Origin: Chamaecyparis obtusa | Lineage: Eukaryota > Streptophyta > Pinopsida > Cupressales > Cupressaceae | DNA length: 64,000 bases | Direction: 5' to 3' | Assembly: GCA_027943335.1 (NCBI GenBank) | Contig: BSBK01007726.1 | Coordinates: forward strand, 124,001-188,000 | Part shown: positions 46,516 to 58,119 of the stretch, piece after piece | Numbering within the stretch: position 1 is the stretch's first letter | Layout of the letters: each line of letters starts with the position of its first letter | Made by a program: the position numbers and the translations under genes | Notes under the pieces: model-generated | Seen by the model: the letters and a program-made list of their open reading frames with translations, nothing else | Database searches by the model: none | What the model was told of the DNA's origin: nothing

Positions 46516-47725
46516 TGTTGGAAGTCTTATTGGGAAAGTAAGATACTGCGAGGGGGGTGTGAATCTTTAAAACTTTTACCCTTTGAAACCAATTTCAACA
46601 TATATATCATAAACATAAACTTCAATGCTAAAATAGATCTAACTGCTAATCACATCCATGAAAATAAGACACATAACACAAAGATTTTGGTAACCTAGAA
46701 ATGCTTGAAAGGTAAAACTAGGGGGGGGATGACACCCACAAATCTTCACTACTGCAGCAATAAAGTGCGCATGTTAGGGCTACAAAGTTTTGATCACTTC
46801 TGGAAATCTACCCTATGAGGGGTCTACCCTACTAAGAGCTTACAGACTTATAAAATCTACCTTGATTAAAGGATTTAAACTTAAAACTAAGTAAGCACTC
46901 TATTAGGAGATTTACAAAGGTTTGTTAGGATCACTCTGTTAAGAGATTTACTCTGATTCGCTTGCTAGAATTTATCAGTACCTGATCCTTTGGTTCGCAC
47001 TTCAAATGTTGATAGAAGATATCCTCTTTCCAATTCTTAACTAATTTCAAAATCAAATATAACTTTGTTTTGTCCTTCACTACTCTACTCGGTCACTTTG
47101 CCTGATCTATGCTTCAAACATTCAAAACACTACTTCTTTCACATGCATGTGAGATCTCCTAACTATAACAATATTAGGGTTTTGATGTCACCTTGCACAA
47201 ATAATTGATCAAGCTTTTAGATCAAGATCAATGATCTAGATTCATCACTCATGTCACTTATACATTCCCTTTTTTAGATTGGTTACATTGTTAGCATAGG
47301 GATTAATGATTGAAATTATAATGTGTAATCAACTCCTTAATTATCTCAATAATCATTAAAACATGCATACAAGTCAGCCAAAACATTTTACCTAGGTGTT
47401 TGTGTCATTCCAAACACATATACCAAAACTAGTTTACTTGGCATATGAAGTCTTTGGTGGTGGGTCAAAAATATTCTCCACATATTAGCACTTGACACTG
47501 AAACTTCTATACAACTCGACATTCATACTACTCGGTAACTAATGGGGTACTCAATGACCACTGACTTTCTCAATAGTAACTAGTTCTTGGTACATATACA
47601 AAATATAATTTCATACATTACTTGACCTTAGTAGGATGGCTCGGTTGCAATGATGAGTGACGAACTCTACCTTGATAATGACTAAGTATTTGACACTAAT
47701 AGACAACTTGACTTGGAGATCAACA
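46516..47725 (-). repeat. 3' LTR of copia-3
   Basis: On the minus strand it starts TGTTGATCTCC right after a polypurine tract and ends gattcacaccccccc..., then TTCCAACA. The end resembles that of the copia-1 LTR (gattcacccccc, ctcagt, gggact). Its flank on the left is atgtg (46511-46515). Confidence 0.8.
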
Positions 47726-49740
47726 ATCTCCCCCTTTGACATTAGTGGCAAAAACACTTTGTCATGACTATACATTACATAGACAAAATAGTACTTAGTA
47801 ATTCAATACACCCCCTAAGACTATGACTTGGTCTTCATAAATACTTCATTACATGTGGGTTACACTTTTTTGCTTGAATGGACACTGAACTCTACATTTT
47901 GAAAAAAAATCAGATTCAAATGCATATTGTCATTAAAGCATTTCAAATCGGAAGATGCTGTAAATTAGAGTCTTTTAGGATTTTCTATCTAGATTCTAAA
48001 TATATTTTTTATTTTTATTTTTAAATTGATTTGAATGGATTTTTATTTCTCTTAGGAAAATTGGTATCTTGCTAAAAACGTCAATTTGAAAGAGTTACAC
48101 TGTTTTCATAGAGCATAACTTTATTTCTAAAATAGATATCAATGCAATTCTTTTGAATTTAATTTTGTAACATCCATACGTAGGGCATGTAATTGGTTTG
48201 ACAACATTATCATGATTATTGCATATTTTATTAATGTTTGAAGTTGACTAAACCATAATTTTGATATACTTTGACTACATAGCTTATAACTTATCGTGTA
48301 TTTGTCCAATTTCATTTTTATTTTTTTTGATACAAAGAGAACATAAATACCTAGGGCATAGATCTTTTTTAGAATTTTTTTTTTCTCATTTATTATTTTT
48401 TAGTAAGCATCAAACATAGAGGTAGACATACGATGAAATACCTATGTTTAGTAAAACTAAAAATACAAAGTCATAATAAACTTAATATATATTAACATTA
48501 TAATCATTGGAAAGATTGTTCTCTGTAGTACCTTACTACATAGATAGGTTTGTCAAATGGACTCATTTGATCTTTGAAAAGATAAAGTCGAAGTGACTTT
48601 TTGTCAGCATTTTAATAGGTGCGAAGGAGACTCCATTGTAGGTATGAATGAGGAGTATAGATGTTATATCAATGTTTTTGTTTTTTTATCTAAGAGGAAT
48701 TGAGATAAACATTTGTAATTAATTCCTTCAAATGGAACCTCTCAAGGCTTAAATAATCATATTTTATTAAAAATGTGTTATTTCAGCAAAAATCAGCATT
48801 TAAAAAAAGTTTAACCCACTATTGTAAAATCGGTACTCCCCCTAAGACTATGACTCGGTCTTGATAAATACTTAATTATATGTACATGATATATATACGA
48901 ATCTGGCATACAATAAGTATACATTACATTTCAAAATAGTATGTCATACCTTTATACATTTCCATCTATCTCCATCGATTTTCCCCTTTTTTGTCTTCAT
49001 CTATCTCTCCCTTTGGTCTATTGTATTTCCCCCTTTTTTTATCACTCTGCACATCTGAGGTGTTGGCGTTAGATAATAATTGTCCAAACGTTGTTTGTGG
49101 AGTTGTAGATTCATTGCTAGTGCATTATCCCAACTAGATCTAACAGACTCCAAAACCTATAATTTTATTTCTAGGTGAGCAGCTAGATCAACCAAACTTT
49201 TGGCAATAGAGAGGTGAGGATCTCTATGTACTAACTCTTTTGCAATCACCAATTCTCTCTATATGACCTCCACATGAGGTATCAACATTGTCTGTGGGTA
49301 AGTGCACAAAGATGGGGGACCAAAAATGGGGTATAAGATGCCACTTTTTTCTTAAAATCAGCAAACTATGAACTTCAACAAGAAATTGAATATAGTTAGA
49401 CTCAAAATTTTAAGATGCGACAAGAAGTTGTAATACGCTAAATCTAGTTCCTAAACTAGTAATTTATTTTGAAAATGGTACAGATTAAGATGCTCAAAAA
49501 GAGGGAGCACAAAAAGTGGTATTTTTTGTGAAAAAACATAACATAGCATCTGGTGTGCTCCCCCTAAAATGGTAACTTTATTATGAATTTTTTTAATCAC
49601 TCTCGTGATAAGTTAGCTAGCACCATGTAGTTTATCCCAGATTTTTTTGCTAATTTTTTTATGAATGTATATTTTTTTATGAATTTACTAAGTGCACACA
49701 TCTTGAAAACATGAAATTTATGTGTGCTCCCCCTAGAAAT
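47726..49740 (-). promoter_or_regulatory. Repeated polypurine-like tracts and a 50-bp direct repeat in the copia-3 tail
   Basis: C-rich tracts (G-rich on the minus strand) of the form ctccccct occur at 47728-47737, 47811, 48838, about 49557 and about 49728. A block of about 50 bp starting ccccctaagactatgac is repeated at 47811-47860 and 48838-48888, 1027 bp apart. Confidence 0.68.
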
Positions 49741-50202
49741 CATTTAAAACTAATCAAAAATCAAAATTTATTTTCCTTAAAGTGTGTAGAATGGAGTCTA
49801 GTTTCTAAAAATGTAACTTGTTGAAAAATTTGATGAACGAGCCAAAATCTATGCCCAAAATACTACACGTTGGGTTTTTACAAAAAAATGGATATACACA
49901 CAAAATAAATTAGAGATGAAAAACTTAACATAATCATAATTCAAAATAAATTATATGCTTAGATAGCTAACAAAGAGATCTGCAATATCACGTCGTCTGA
50001 TTTTTACGTTATTGAACCATGCATAAACCTCACGAGGAGCACACAAAAAAGGATGTCATTTTTTTATATGTCTACTGGAAAACATGGCTCATGCCTATTT
50101 GAATCCTCTAAACCTTTGGGTTGGATCTCCAAGGAAAATCCAAGCCTTAGGATTGGTGGATTACAATGTCTTGCAAACTCTGTGTACCCTATAGGGTTTG
50201 TG

Positions 50203-50282
50203 CACTATTGAAATCTATGACTTCCATAGGGCGTGTGCGCTATAGGGTGTGCGCCCTATTTAAGTCATAGATTTCAATAGTG
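50203..50282. repeat. 80-bp inverted repeat (hairpin)
   Basis: The 21-bp arm at 50203-50223 (cactattgaaatctatgact plus t) is perfectly reverse-repeated at 50262-50282. The stem extends by about 8 further pairs (atagggcg and cgccctat). The loop is under 20 bases. It lies directly before the GA/TC microsatellite. Confidence 0.85.
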
Positions 50283-50403
50283 AGAGAGAAACAGTAAGAA
50301 GGTGGTGGGGAATGAGAGAGGAAGAGAGAGAGTAAGAAGCTGACAACGATTGGGAAAGAGGGAGAGGAAGAGAGAGAGAGGGGGAAGAGAGTGAGAGTGT
50401 GTG

Positions 50404-50457
<54 letters not shown>
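50283..50457. repeat. GA then TC microsatellites
   Basis: Interrupted (GA)n from 50283 to about 50400, then (TC)n of about 24 units at 50409-50457. The GA and TC blocks are inverted relative to each other. The gypsy-3 LTR starts 4 bases after the TC tract. Confidence 0.95.
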
Positions 50458-50460
<3 letters not shown>

Positions 50461-53095
50461 TGGTGCAGGGGCACCAAGGCTCATTAAGCAAGGCATGAAG
50501 GCATTCACTCATGGAATGAAGAAAACTAGTGAATACAAATGGAAGGGAATGGACAATCAGGGTCAGAAGATTAATTGGAAGATCATAGAGCCTATAATGA
50601 CTCTAAATTAATGTAATAATTTATTATGTTTGTAATTTCCTCAAAGGAATAAAATCTTGTTTGTAAATGGACCAATAATGTCCAAGCCTAAATCATATTT
50701 CAAGAGTCTAGGATAGGTCATGGGATAAGTCCAAGTCATTAGGAGTCAACATGAAAGGGTTTAGTATTCAATAAAGCCATTTTATTGTTTTAAAATTCAA
50801 ATATTTAAAAAGTAATGGCTATTTAGGAGTTTAGAGGGAAATGGTATTTTATTTTATTTTAAGCCTTAACCATTCAACTCAATGAAAAAAGCTGGTTGAT
50901 ATGGTTATTGGGAGTTCTATATTAGATAAAGAAGTATATTGTACGACAGAGGAGGCCTAGGTGTACGGACTAGATACAGAGAATCAATAAAAAGTCTTAT
51001 TTTCTTGAATTTGATGTTGAATCCCTAATGTCTTGAAATAGTTTTTCATTTGGAAAGGAGTAAGGATGTATTGAATAATTTTATTATTCACCTTAATCAC
51101 TTTTGAATGGATTCTACTTTGATTTGAAAGTCTGTACACCTAGTTTGAACAAACTATTGTAATTTTGGTGTCTTTTTTTGAAACAATCTTGAGTTTTCAT
51201 TAATTTATGGCCATCCCATGAACTCTAAGGGCCCAAACTTCATGGGATGTATTTAATTTACATGTATTATAGTAAGCTAATAGATGAAATACAAGAATAA
51301 GTGCAGGTATTGGATTTTTGTCACAGGACAAAGAAAGGAACTCAGTGGGAGTGGTGGCTAAAGTATAAAAGCAGGCATTTGATTCAAATAAGGGGTATGT
51401 CTGAGGGTTTGAATCCTCTTAGAATGTTTATCTAATGGTGAGACAAGTTTTTTTTAGACCTAGAAGTGATTGGAGATAGGGGATTTGAGAAGCCTTAGGA
51501 TTGAGGGTTTAGGAGAGGTAAATTGGGGTTTTTGGAGTTCTCGGTGGTCTAAGCCTTAATCCTTTGGTATTTGATCATTTTTAGACATTATATGAAACTG
51601 TTGAGAGTTTGGAGTGATAAGAGTAAAAAGAGAATACTGTTTCTTTGTTATTTGGAGGTTTTTTCATGCTATTTAGGGGTCACTTTGAGGGAACAGTCAC
51701 ATCTGGTCCAAAGAAGTCCATAGCAAGATTTTGGTAAGCTATAGTAAGGGAAAAAGGGTATCCAAATATATAAACTACTTAGTTAGTCCTTTGGAGGGTT
51801 GTGGATTTTATAAGCTAACAAAGTCTCTGCAGGGTTATTAGACTCATGCATTAGGCCTCTGGGACAGTTTGGAAGGAATTTGAAGAATGGGAGTGTAAGG
51901 GTGCCTTATAACCTTAAAAATCATTGAATCCAAGTGAATGCAAGTTAATAACACCAAATATATCACTTAGAGGTCTTGTGGAGAGTTTTGGTGAGAGTAA
52001 TCCTTTTGAAGCAATTGAGAATTTGGGAGAATATAGTGCCTAAACCTCTAAAATTTATAAACTTCTCTTATTTATCATCAACCAACACCTTACCTTTGCA
52101 TCAGTCTCTCTCTCTCTCTCTTTGTCTCTCTCTGTCTCTCTGTCTCTCTCTCTGGATTAATAGGCTTTTTTTGGTAACGGTCTAAGTTTTCTTTAAAGAT
52201 GCAATCATCCCATGAACTCTAAGGGACCAAAATTCATGGGATGAATAGATCTAACATGAATGATAACCCTTTAACTCATTAAATATAGGAACAAGTGTAG
52301 GCTTTGACTGATTTTCACAGGACAGTGAAGGTAACCTAGTGAATTTGATAGGTACAGTGCAACAGTGGGAGCTTCGCCTGAAGGGCATGATTTTTTTATG
52401 ATCAAAGTAGTCCAATATTATTGTATGAATGGTGAATCAATCACCAATTGATCTTGGTAGTGATTGGAAGGTGGAGATTGGAGAAGCCCTAGTTTCATGG
52501 GTTTAGGAGAGGTGATTTGGGGCTTTTGGGGTTCCCAGAGGTTTGAGTCTAATTCCTTTAAGACTTGGAGGTTTTGAGACATTTGAAAACACTTTTTGAA
52601 GTTTAGTATCTTGAGAGTACAATTATAATAGGGTTTCTTTTCTAATTCACCCTAATTTGGTGTAGTTTGGGGTCACTTGGTGGGAACAATCATACTTGGT
52701 CCAAAGGATTATATGGAAGGTTTTCAGTATGTTATGGTAGGGAGAAAGGGGTGTCAAAATATAACATTATTTTGAACATTCCTTTGAAAAAGTGTAGAGT
52801 TAGACTTCATTTAACCTCACTGCAGGGCTACAAGACTGGTTCATTAGGTCTCTGGAACAGTCTGAAGCTATTTAGCCATTGGGGAGTGTGGGTAACTCTT
52901 GAAATCATAAAACCACTTTTAAATAGCCTTATACATCCTAAATACTTCACATCTATCACCATTTGTCATTTGGAGTAACCTTGGTTGAATTTGTTCCTTG
53001 AAGAGTAATTGGACATTGTGGGAAGTAGTTCATTTGTGAAACAAACTTGTAAATCTTACCTTGTTTATCAGTCTACCACCATTTCCTCTACATCA
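50461..53095 (+). repeat. 5' LTR of gypsy-3, with an internal 1-kb duplication
   Basis: It starts tggtgcaggggcacc and ends cctctacatca just before a primer site. A block at about 51190-52160 is repeated at about 52184-53095 with an offset near 994 bp. Shared words include catcccatgaactctaaggg, gggtttaggagaggt and cacaggaca. The copies have diverged clearly. This makes the LTR 2.6 kb long. Confidence 0.85.
52104..52153 (+). repeat. TC-rich microsatellite between the two LTR sub-units
   Basis: (TC)n with TG interruptions follows the word cagtct. The second sub-unit has cagtctaccacc at the same place, where the LTR ends, so the tract grew at the junction of the duplication. Confidence 0.8.
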
Positions 53096-53097
53096 AG

Positions 53098-53109
53098 TGG
53101 TATCAGAGC
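53098..53109 (+). promoter_or_regulatory. Primer binding site of gypsy-3
   Basis: tggtatcagagc is a perfect initiator-Met tRNA complement 2 bases after the LTR. Confidence 0.92.
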
Positions 53110-53246
53110 CTAGGGAAAGGTCTTGTGGAAGGTTTGTAGTGGTTTTGTGAAGTTGGTTTCTTGGGTCCTTAGTCAAGCCCTTAGAGTTGAACCATCCTTT
53201 AAGGTGTAGCCCTGAGTTGATTCATTAGCCAAGTAGACCAAGAACC

Positions 53247-54320
53247 ATGATTGAAGGAGAGGGTGGAGATCTACCTACAAGGATGAACAACATGGATTTG
53301 TCAAGGATAGTCAAAGAACAGTTGGTAGATAAAAAGAAGTTGAAGGTAGCCCTTGAGCAAGAAAAGAAGGAGAAAGTTGAGAAGGATAAGGAGATGATAA
53401 TTATTATGGAATCGATATTGGCCTTAGAGAGAAGGGACAAGAGCATTAGAAAAGATGATTAAGTTGGAGAAGAAGAAGAAGAAGAAGAGGAACCCAATAA
53501 TAAGAACCATTAGATCCTGATGATCTAAAGATGGCTAAGTTTGCTAAAGTCATTAAGAGTGGTGATACAAGGGCAAGAGAAAATTTGCCTACGTATGGAG
53601 GGAAGATGGATGATGAGGAGATGATTGATTGGTTTAGTGCAATGGAGAATTTATTTGAGTGTGAGGATGTGGAAGAGAGTAAGAAGTTGAAGGTTGTAAA
53701 GTCCAAATTGAAAGGACATGCTTTGCTATGGTGGGATTGTGTTCAAGCAGAGAGATGGAAACATGGGAAACCCAAGATTACATCTTTGTATACAATGATG
53801 GATAAGATGAAGGAATTTTTTTTTCCCAATGACTATAGTGTATAGTTGTACAAGAAGATGCAAATTCTTAAGCAAAAAGACATGGAGGTGCAAAGGTATA
53901 TTGAAGAGTTTCATAAATTGGACATAAGAGTGAGTCATGATGAAGATGTGGATGAGAAGATTGCTAGGTACATGGGGGGACTTAGGGTTCAATATTCAAG
54001 ATGACCTTAGTCTTTCTACCCCTAGCTCAGTTGAATAATGCTATAAATTGGCCATCAAGGCTGAGGAAAAGATTAAAAGAAGACAAGAGAGGAAAAGTAG
54101 CACAAGAGGAGGATCTTCCATGAGGGGAAGAGGAGGTATAGGCAGCACTGATTTTCAGAATCACAGTGAGAAAGATAAGGACAAGCCATATTCATCTGAT
54201 ACAAGAGGTGGTTATAGAGGTGGAAGAAGTGAAGGAAGAGGAAATGGAGTGTTCACAGGCAGGTGCTTCTATTGTAATGAAGTGGGTCGTCAATCTTTTA
54301 GGTGTGTCAAGTGGATTTAA
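53247..54320 (+). pseudogene. gypsy-3 gag
   Basis: The ATG at 53247 opens MIEGEGGDLPTRMNNMDLSR, like the gag start of the plus array. A coiled-coil Glu/Lys stretch follows. Frame 53531-53845 has MDDEEMIDWFSAMENLFECE and LKGHALLWWDCVQ, the gag core. After stops, frame 54048-54320 contains an Arg/Gly-rich tail and a zinc knuckle in which His is replaced by Arg (C-FY-C-NEVG-R-QSFR-C, 54264-54305). Frame changes at about 53462, 53843 and 54000 break it. Confidence 0.86.
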
Positions 54321-54341
54321 GACAAAGGTAGAGATAGAAGG

Positions 54342-54841
54342 GTGAATTTGGTGGAAGAAGAGATGAGAAAGGAAGAGAAGCAAGAACCTATCTTGGCATT
54401 ACCAGAAGAGGGAGAGTACTTGTTCATCAGAAGGAACCAAACACCATACAATCCAAGCATATTTAGATCAAATTGTTTGATCCAAGGTAAAGTATGTAGA
54501 CTCATTATAGACTCAGGAGAAAGTTATAATGTTGTGTCTCATGAAGTTGTTAGGAAGTCAAATCTGAAACTTTTTCACATCCTAAGCCATATTATGCAAC
54601 TTGGGTGAATATGGATCAGAATTTGTTAGTTAGTACTCAAGTTATGATTGAGTTTTCAATTGGCAAGTACAAAGATAGGGTGTTATGTGATGTTCTAGAT
54701 ATGAGTTGTGGGCATTTGATTTTGGGAAGATCTTGGCAGTGGTCAAGGAAGGTTATCCATGATCGTTTCACCAATAAGTACTTAGTCCAGCATGAAGGCA
54801 AGAAGTATGAGTTGCAACCTTTATTGAGAACCCAACACTAA
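54342..54841 (+). pseudogene. gypsy-3 protease, stop codon supplied by the CACTA end
   Basis: Frame 54342-54608 has GKVCRLIIDSGESYNVVSHE with an intact D-S-G, and frame 54605-54841 has KYKDRVLCDVLDMSCGHLIL, the flap region, then YELQPLLRTQ. A frame change at about 54595 separates them. The frame's present stop (TAA) is made of CACTA terminal bases; the original frame would have run on a few codons at 63435. No RT follows. Confidence 0.84.
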
Positions 54842-55310
54842 TAAATTTGGCATCGATTTGCAACGGCTATGTGTCACAATTGTGATAGCCATGTGTTGAA
54901 ATTGCGACAGTAATAGACGTCGCTATTTTTTAGTCACAAAATACGATGTCTTTCCATTTCAGTCACAATTATGACTTCAATTTGTTTCTTGGGAAGCCGC
55001 ATGTGATCATGCGATAATCATCGCAACTACGATGAATACCCACACACCTGTGACGGCTTGTCACATGGTCGCATGCACTTGGGAAGCCGCATGCGATCAT
55101 GCGATAACCATCGCAAGGGAGATGAATACCCGCACAACTGCGATGACTTGTCGCATGGTCGCATGCGCTTGGGAAGCCACATGCGATCATGTGATAACCA
55201 TCGCAAGTGCGATGAACACCTGAAGAAAATGCGACAGGAGTGGGCGTCGCCTATACAGCACCCCCGTCGCAATTCACTGTGTGTGCATCGCAATTGCGAT
55301 GAATACAAAA
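54836..55310. repeat. Left subterminal repeat region of the CACTA element
   Basis: Many ATCGC, GCGAT, TTGCGA and TCGCAA words on both strands, including the palindrome atcgcaattgcgat near 55287-55300. The right end has gtcgcaattgcgatg near 63323. CpG content is high against the AT-rich surroundings. Confidence 0.82.
54988..55235 (+). repeat. 90-bp tandem repeat, about 2.7 units
   Basis: Units start at 54988, 55078 and 55168 with cttgggaagcc. Each holds catgcgatcatgcgat and accatcgcaa. Internal palindromes (gcgatcatgc-like) suggest paired protein-binding sites. Confidence 0.9.
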
Positions 55311-55339
55311 TAAAATGAATTTTTTTTTTTTGGGACAAA

Positions 55340-55950
55340 TTACCTTGTTCTGGGTACAAATTACCCTCATCACAATTCGCCTATGATTAAAGAGTCTAGT
55401 GGAAAGACCAAGTGTTAGTTCTCTTTGACTATGAAGAAAGTCTATGAAGTTGGAGTTTAGTTGAGAACCTTTTCTCAAAGAACACTCTGTCTGGTATATG
55501 AAATATGATAGAGTGATTTTTTTGAAGAGCCTTTGGAACACTTGAATCTCTATGCCAGGTATATACCAAGATTGGTGAGTGACTGGTTTGTCACAGGAAT
55601 AGATTTGAAATTGGAAAGTTTGACAAGTGATGAAACTGTCAAAGAACATATAGAAAATAAACTGGCACAGTTGGTGGGAAAGGAGGTACACAAGGTATAC
55701 AAGAACCTGTCGTCACTGACAGAACAATAGACTATAAATAACATTGTGAGGAGTTATGGGTAAATAATGTGTTGAATGTTTACAAAAGACTTGTTCATTC
55801 AATAGTGTAGAGCTTTGGTAAGGAGTGCCCTAGCATAAGTAGGGGTAGGAGAGTTTGAATTCTCACACAAAGTTTAGTTGAAAACACTATTTTTCACTAT
55901 GGATACCAAGGCTCTACATCACATATATCAAATATAAATGGCACAAGAAT
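55340..55950. other. CACTA internal stretch with a short unidentified frame
   Basis: A frame at 55533-55730 ends cleanly (SDWFVTGIDLKLESLTSDET, then KLAQLVGKEVHKVYKNLSSL). It is not recognised. It looks coding-like but has no partner and no start context. Nothing else is seen. Confidence 0.35.
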
Positions 55951-55959
55951 TAGGGGCTA

Positions 55960-58119
55960 ATCTTCCATGTAGATGGTGATGACCGACTATCTTTTGCTGG
56001 ACTTTCCAGACCAACAACAACCTTAGGAGAATTTTCACTCTGAGTGGAGATATAGAATAGAAGTTCACCTAAGGCTGCCATAGAAAATCTTCTCACTTTT
56101 TCCTTCTTATCTCGAAGAGCATCAGTTAGCACTGAAAATATACCCGAACTTGCCACTTCATCTTCAATAATAGTTGCATGCCGAATCAACAAACCCAGTA
56201 CTGAAACAAGCTGAACATGCAAAGTAGTTGGTTTAGATATTCTCAACATCTTAACAAGCATGGACAATACTGAACCATTGGTTAAGATGTTGGCTACTTC
56301 CACATTGCTACTTAGGGTTTCCAAGTATTTTAAGGCATTCTATTTTTCCCCAAGAGTTGTGCTGCTACCGATACTAGAAATTATACGACAAAAGAAACCT
56401 TCTAGTTTATCTTGTGAGAGTTTCAGGAACTTAGAAGTAGGGAGGGCATCAAATGGACATGTGCGTGCATCAAGCATAGGCTCAATAGCCTTATCAATTT
56501 TCCTGTTGACCATAATTGGCTTCACAGATAAATCAGATGGATGCCACAGTGCTTGTGACAGATTAATGGAGACTTTCAAAGGATCTGCATTAGCTGGAGA
56601 CACAGAGACCTCTTTAACCATCTCAGTAGTGAAGCCTGCAGACCTCTGACCTCATCTTTGAAGACCAACACCAGGAGGAGTTGCAGCAACATCTTGATGG
56701 TCTGTACGTGAACAATATTCCACATCTTTTGAGGAATGACATTCAATACCCTTACTATCTTGTGATTTATCAGTTGACACCTCACAGGCATGGCTTTCTT
56801 GTTGTTCTTGGTCATCTTGCATCTCAGCAGTTGAGTTAGATTGTATTTGATGCTTAACTTCAGGAGTAAAAGCTCCATAAACTAAAGAATCGACAACTTC
56901 ATTCTCTTCTTGAGTTTCACTTTTAGCATTTTCTGCAAAATCCAATTCCAGGTCATGGTTCTCTATTTTAACATCACTATCATTTCCAGAGCTTTTAGGT
57001 AAAGGCTTCCTATAATTTTGACCCTCACTCTCCCTCTGTAGGTTAGTCTTCACTATCTTGGATAACCTAAGCAAATTTATTCCTGCATTTTTTTTGCTAG
57101 ATAACTCTTTCATGGCTGATCCATCATAAACTCCACTTGAACTTTTTATGCGATGATTTTGAGCATTCTCCATATTGGGGTTGTCTTTGGTAGGAGTTAA
57201 CAGTCCTTTTGCCCATAATGCTTCACTTTCATTTTTCTTATGAGCTCCAGATACACCTTGCTTAGAACCTTTCAAAAACTGATCTCTTTCTGGTAAAGAA
57301 TTTTGTGCATTTTTATCACAAGTTTGAGGTACAGATGATTTTGAACTCAACTAAAGTAAATTGCTGAAGGCAGGATCAGAAGGTAAGGATAATACTTTGA
57401 GTGTCATTCTCCAGAAAGTGTTCTCACGAAGCTCAGACCACTGCATTCTCTCAGCTGGATCCTTAACCAATAAATGGTTAATCAGATCAAGCAACACCTT
57501 CTTGAAATAGTTTCGGGGCCATGTAGCAAGGTGTACCTCATTTTGCTTGTGGCAACTGCATAAACCACAAAAAATATGTAAACTTGGAAGTTCAGGTCAA
57601 AACATAATGAACAACAATTGAAAACAAGTTAGATGTAATTTTGTACTTGTTGCCCTCTTGAGACATTACAAAATAGCATAATAATAGAGAAAAATGACTT
57701 GAGGAACAAATTTTTTTGAAATATCACTGAGCCACCTTGCTAGGCCAAAATCACAAAGCTGAAGCATGTATAAAAACATACAAGTCATCATTTTGATTAT
57801 AATACACAAGAAAATCATAGAATTTGTATTAAACTAAAGATATAATTAATGCATATGCAACAACTAAACACAAATACAATAGAGTAATTACCTTCAGGCG
57901 GCCATTTTCATCCAGTAATATATTTGATGGCTTTAGATCACAATATATTACACCTTTTGAATGCAAAAACCTGAATATATTTGATTAACAACATTAAAAA
58001 AACTGATTTTAAATAGACCCAAATTGTTGTACATGATGCAAGGTCAGTGTACATTACTGTAATGCTTGGACCAAGTCACGTGCAAAGTCATGTATAGATT
58101 CCTCTGGGAGCTGGCTATC
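55960..58119 (-). pseudogene. RUK-like: RUNKEL/FUSED-like protein kinase gene fragment, captured with introns
   Basis: Exon-like blocks read leftward: 58119-58058 (DSQLPEESIHDFARDLVQAL), 57970-57892 ([20 protein letters not shown], the HRD-like catalytic loop in its FUSED-family form), 57758-about 57714 (LCDFGLARWLSDI, DFG motif), and 57555-about 55960. Splice sites are visible: cag acceptors at 58122-58120, 57973-57971 and 57558-57556, and GT donors after the first two exons. The long last block starts LPQAK, a TGA, GTPCYMAPKLFQE, then jumps to LINHLLVKDPAERMQW, so kinase subdomains IX-X are deleted. It continues into the linker and ARM-repeat region (HPSDLSVKPIMVNRKIDKA; VRRFSMAALGELLFYIST). 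Stops at about 57540, 57354, 56652 and 56337. The kinase N-lobe is absent. In Arabidopsis RUNKEL acts in phragmoplast organisation and cytokinesis. Confidence 0.86.

Larger units (their letters stand above)
46516..50202 (-). mobile_element. copia-3: minus-strand copia 3' LTR plus 3' noncoding tail
   Basis: An LTR at 46516-47725 is followed on the right by a minus-strand polypurine tract, so the internal region extends rightward. About 2.5 kb of tail with more such tracts follows, but no coding domain. The rest of the element probably lies beyond gypsy-3, which starts at 50461 and would have inserted in this tail. The many tracts recall SIRE/Maximus copia elements. The right edge here is arbitrary. 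Confidence 0.65.

Noticed and set aside
50240..50611. Arg-Glu and Ser-Leu repeat frames
   Set aside because: Translation of the GA/TC microsatellites.
54988..55235. CRISPR-like array
   Set aside because: Units are head-to-tail 90-bp repeats without unique spacers, in a plant transposon end.
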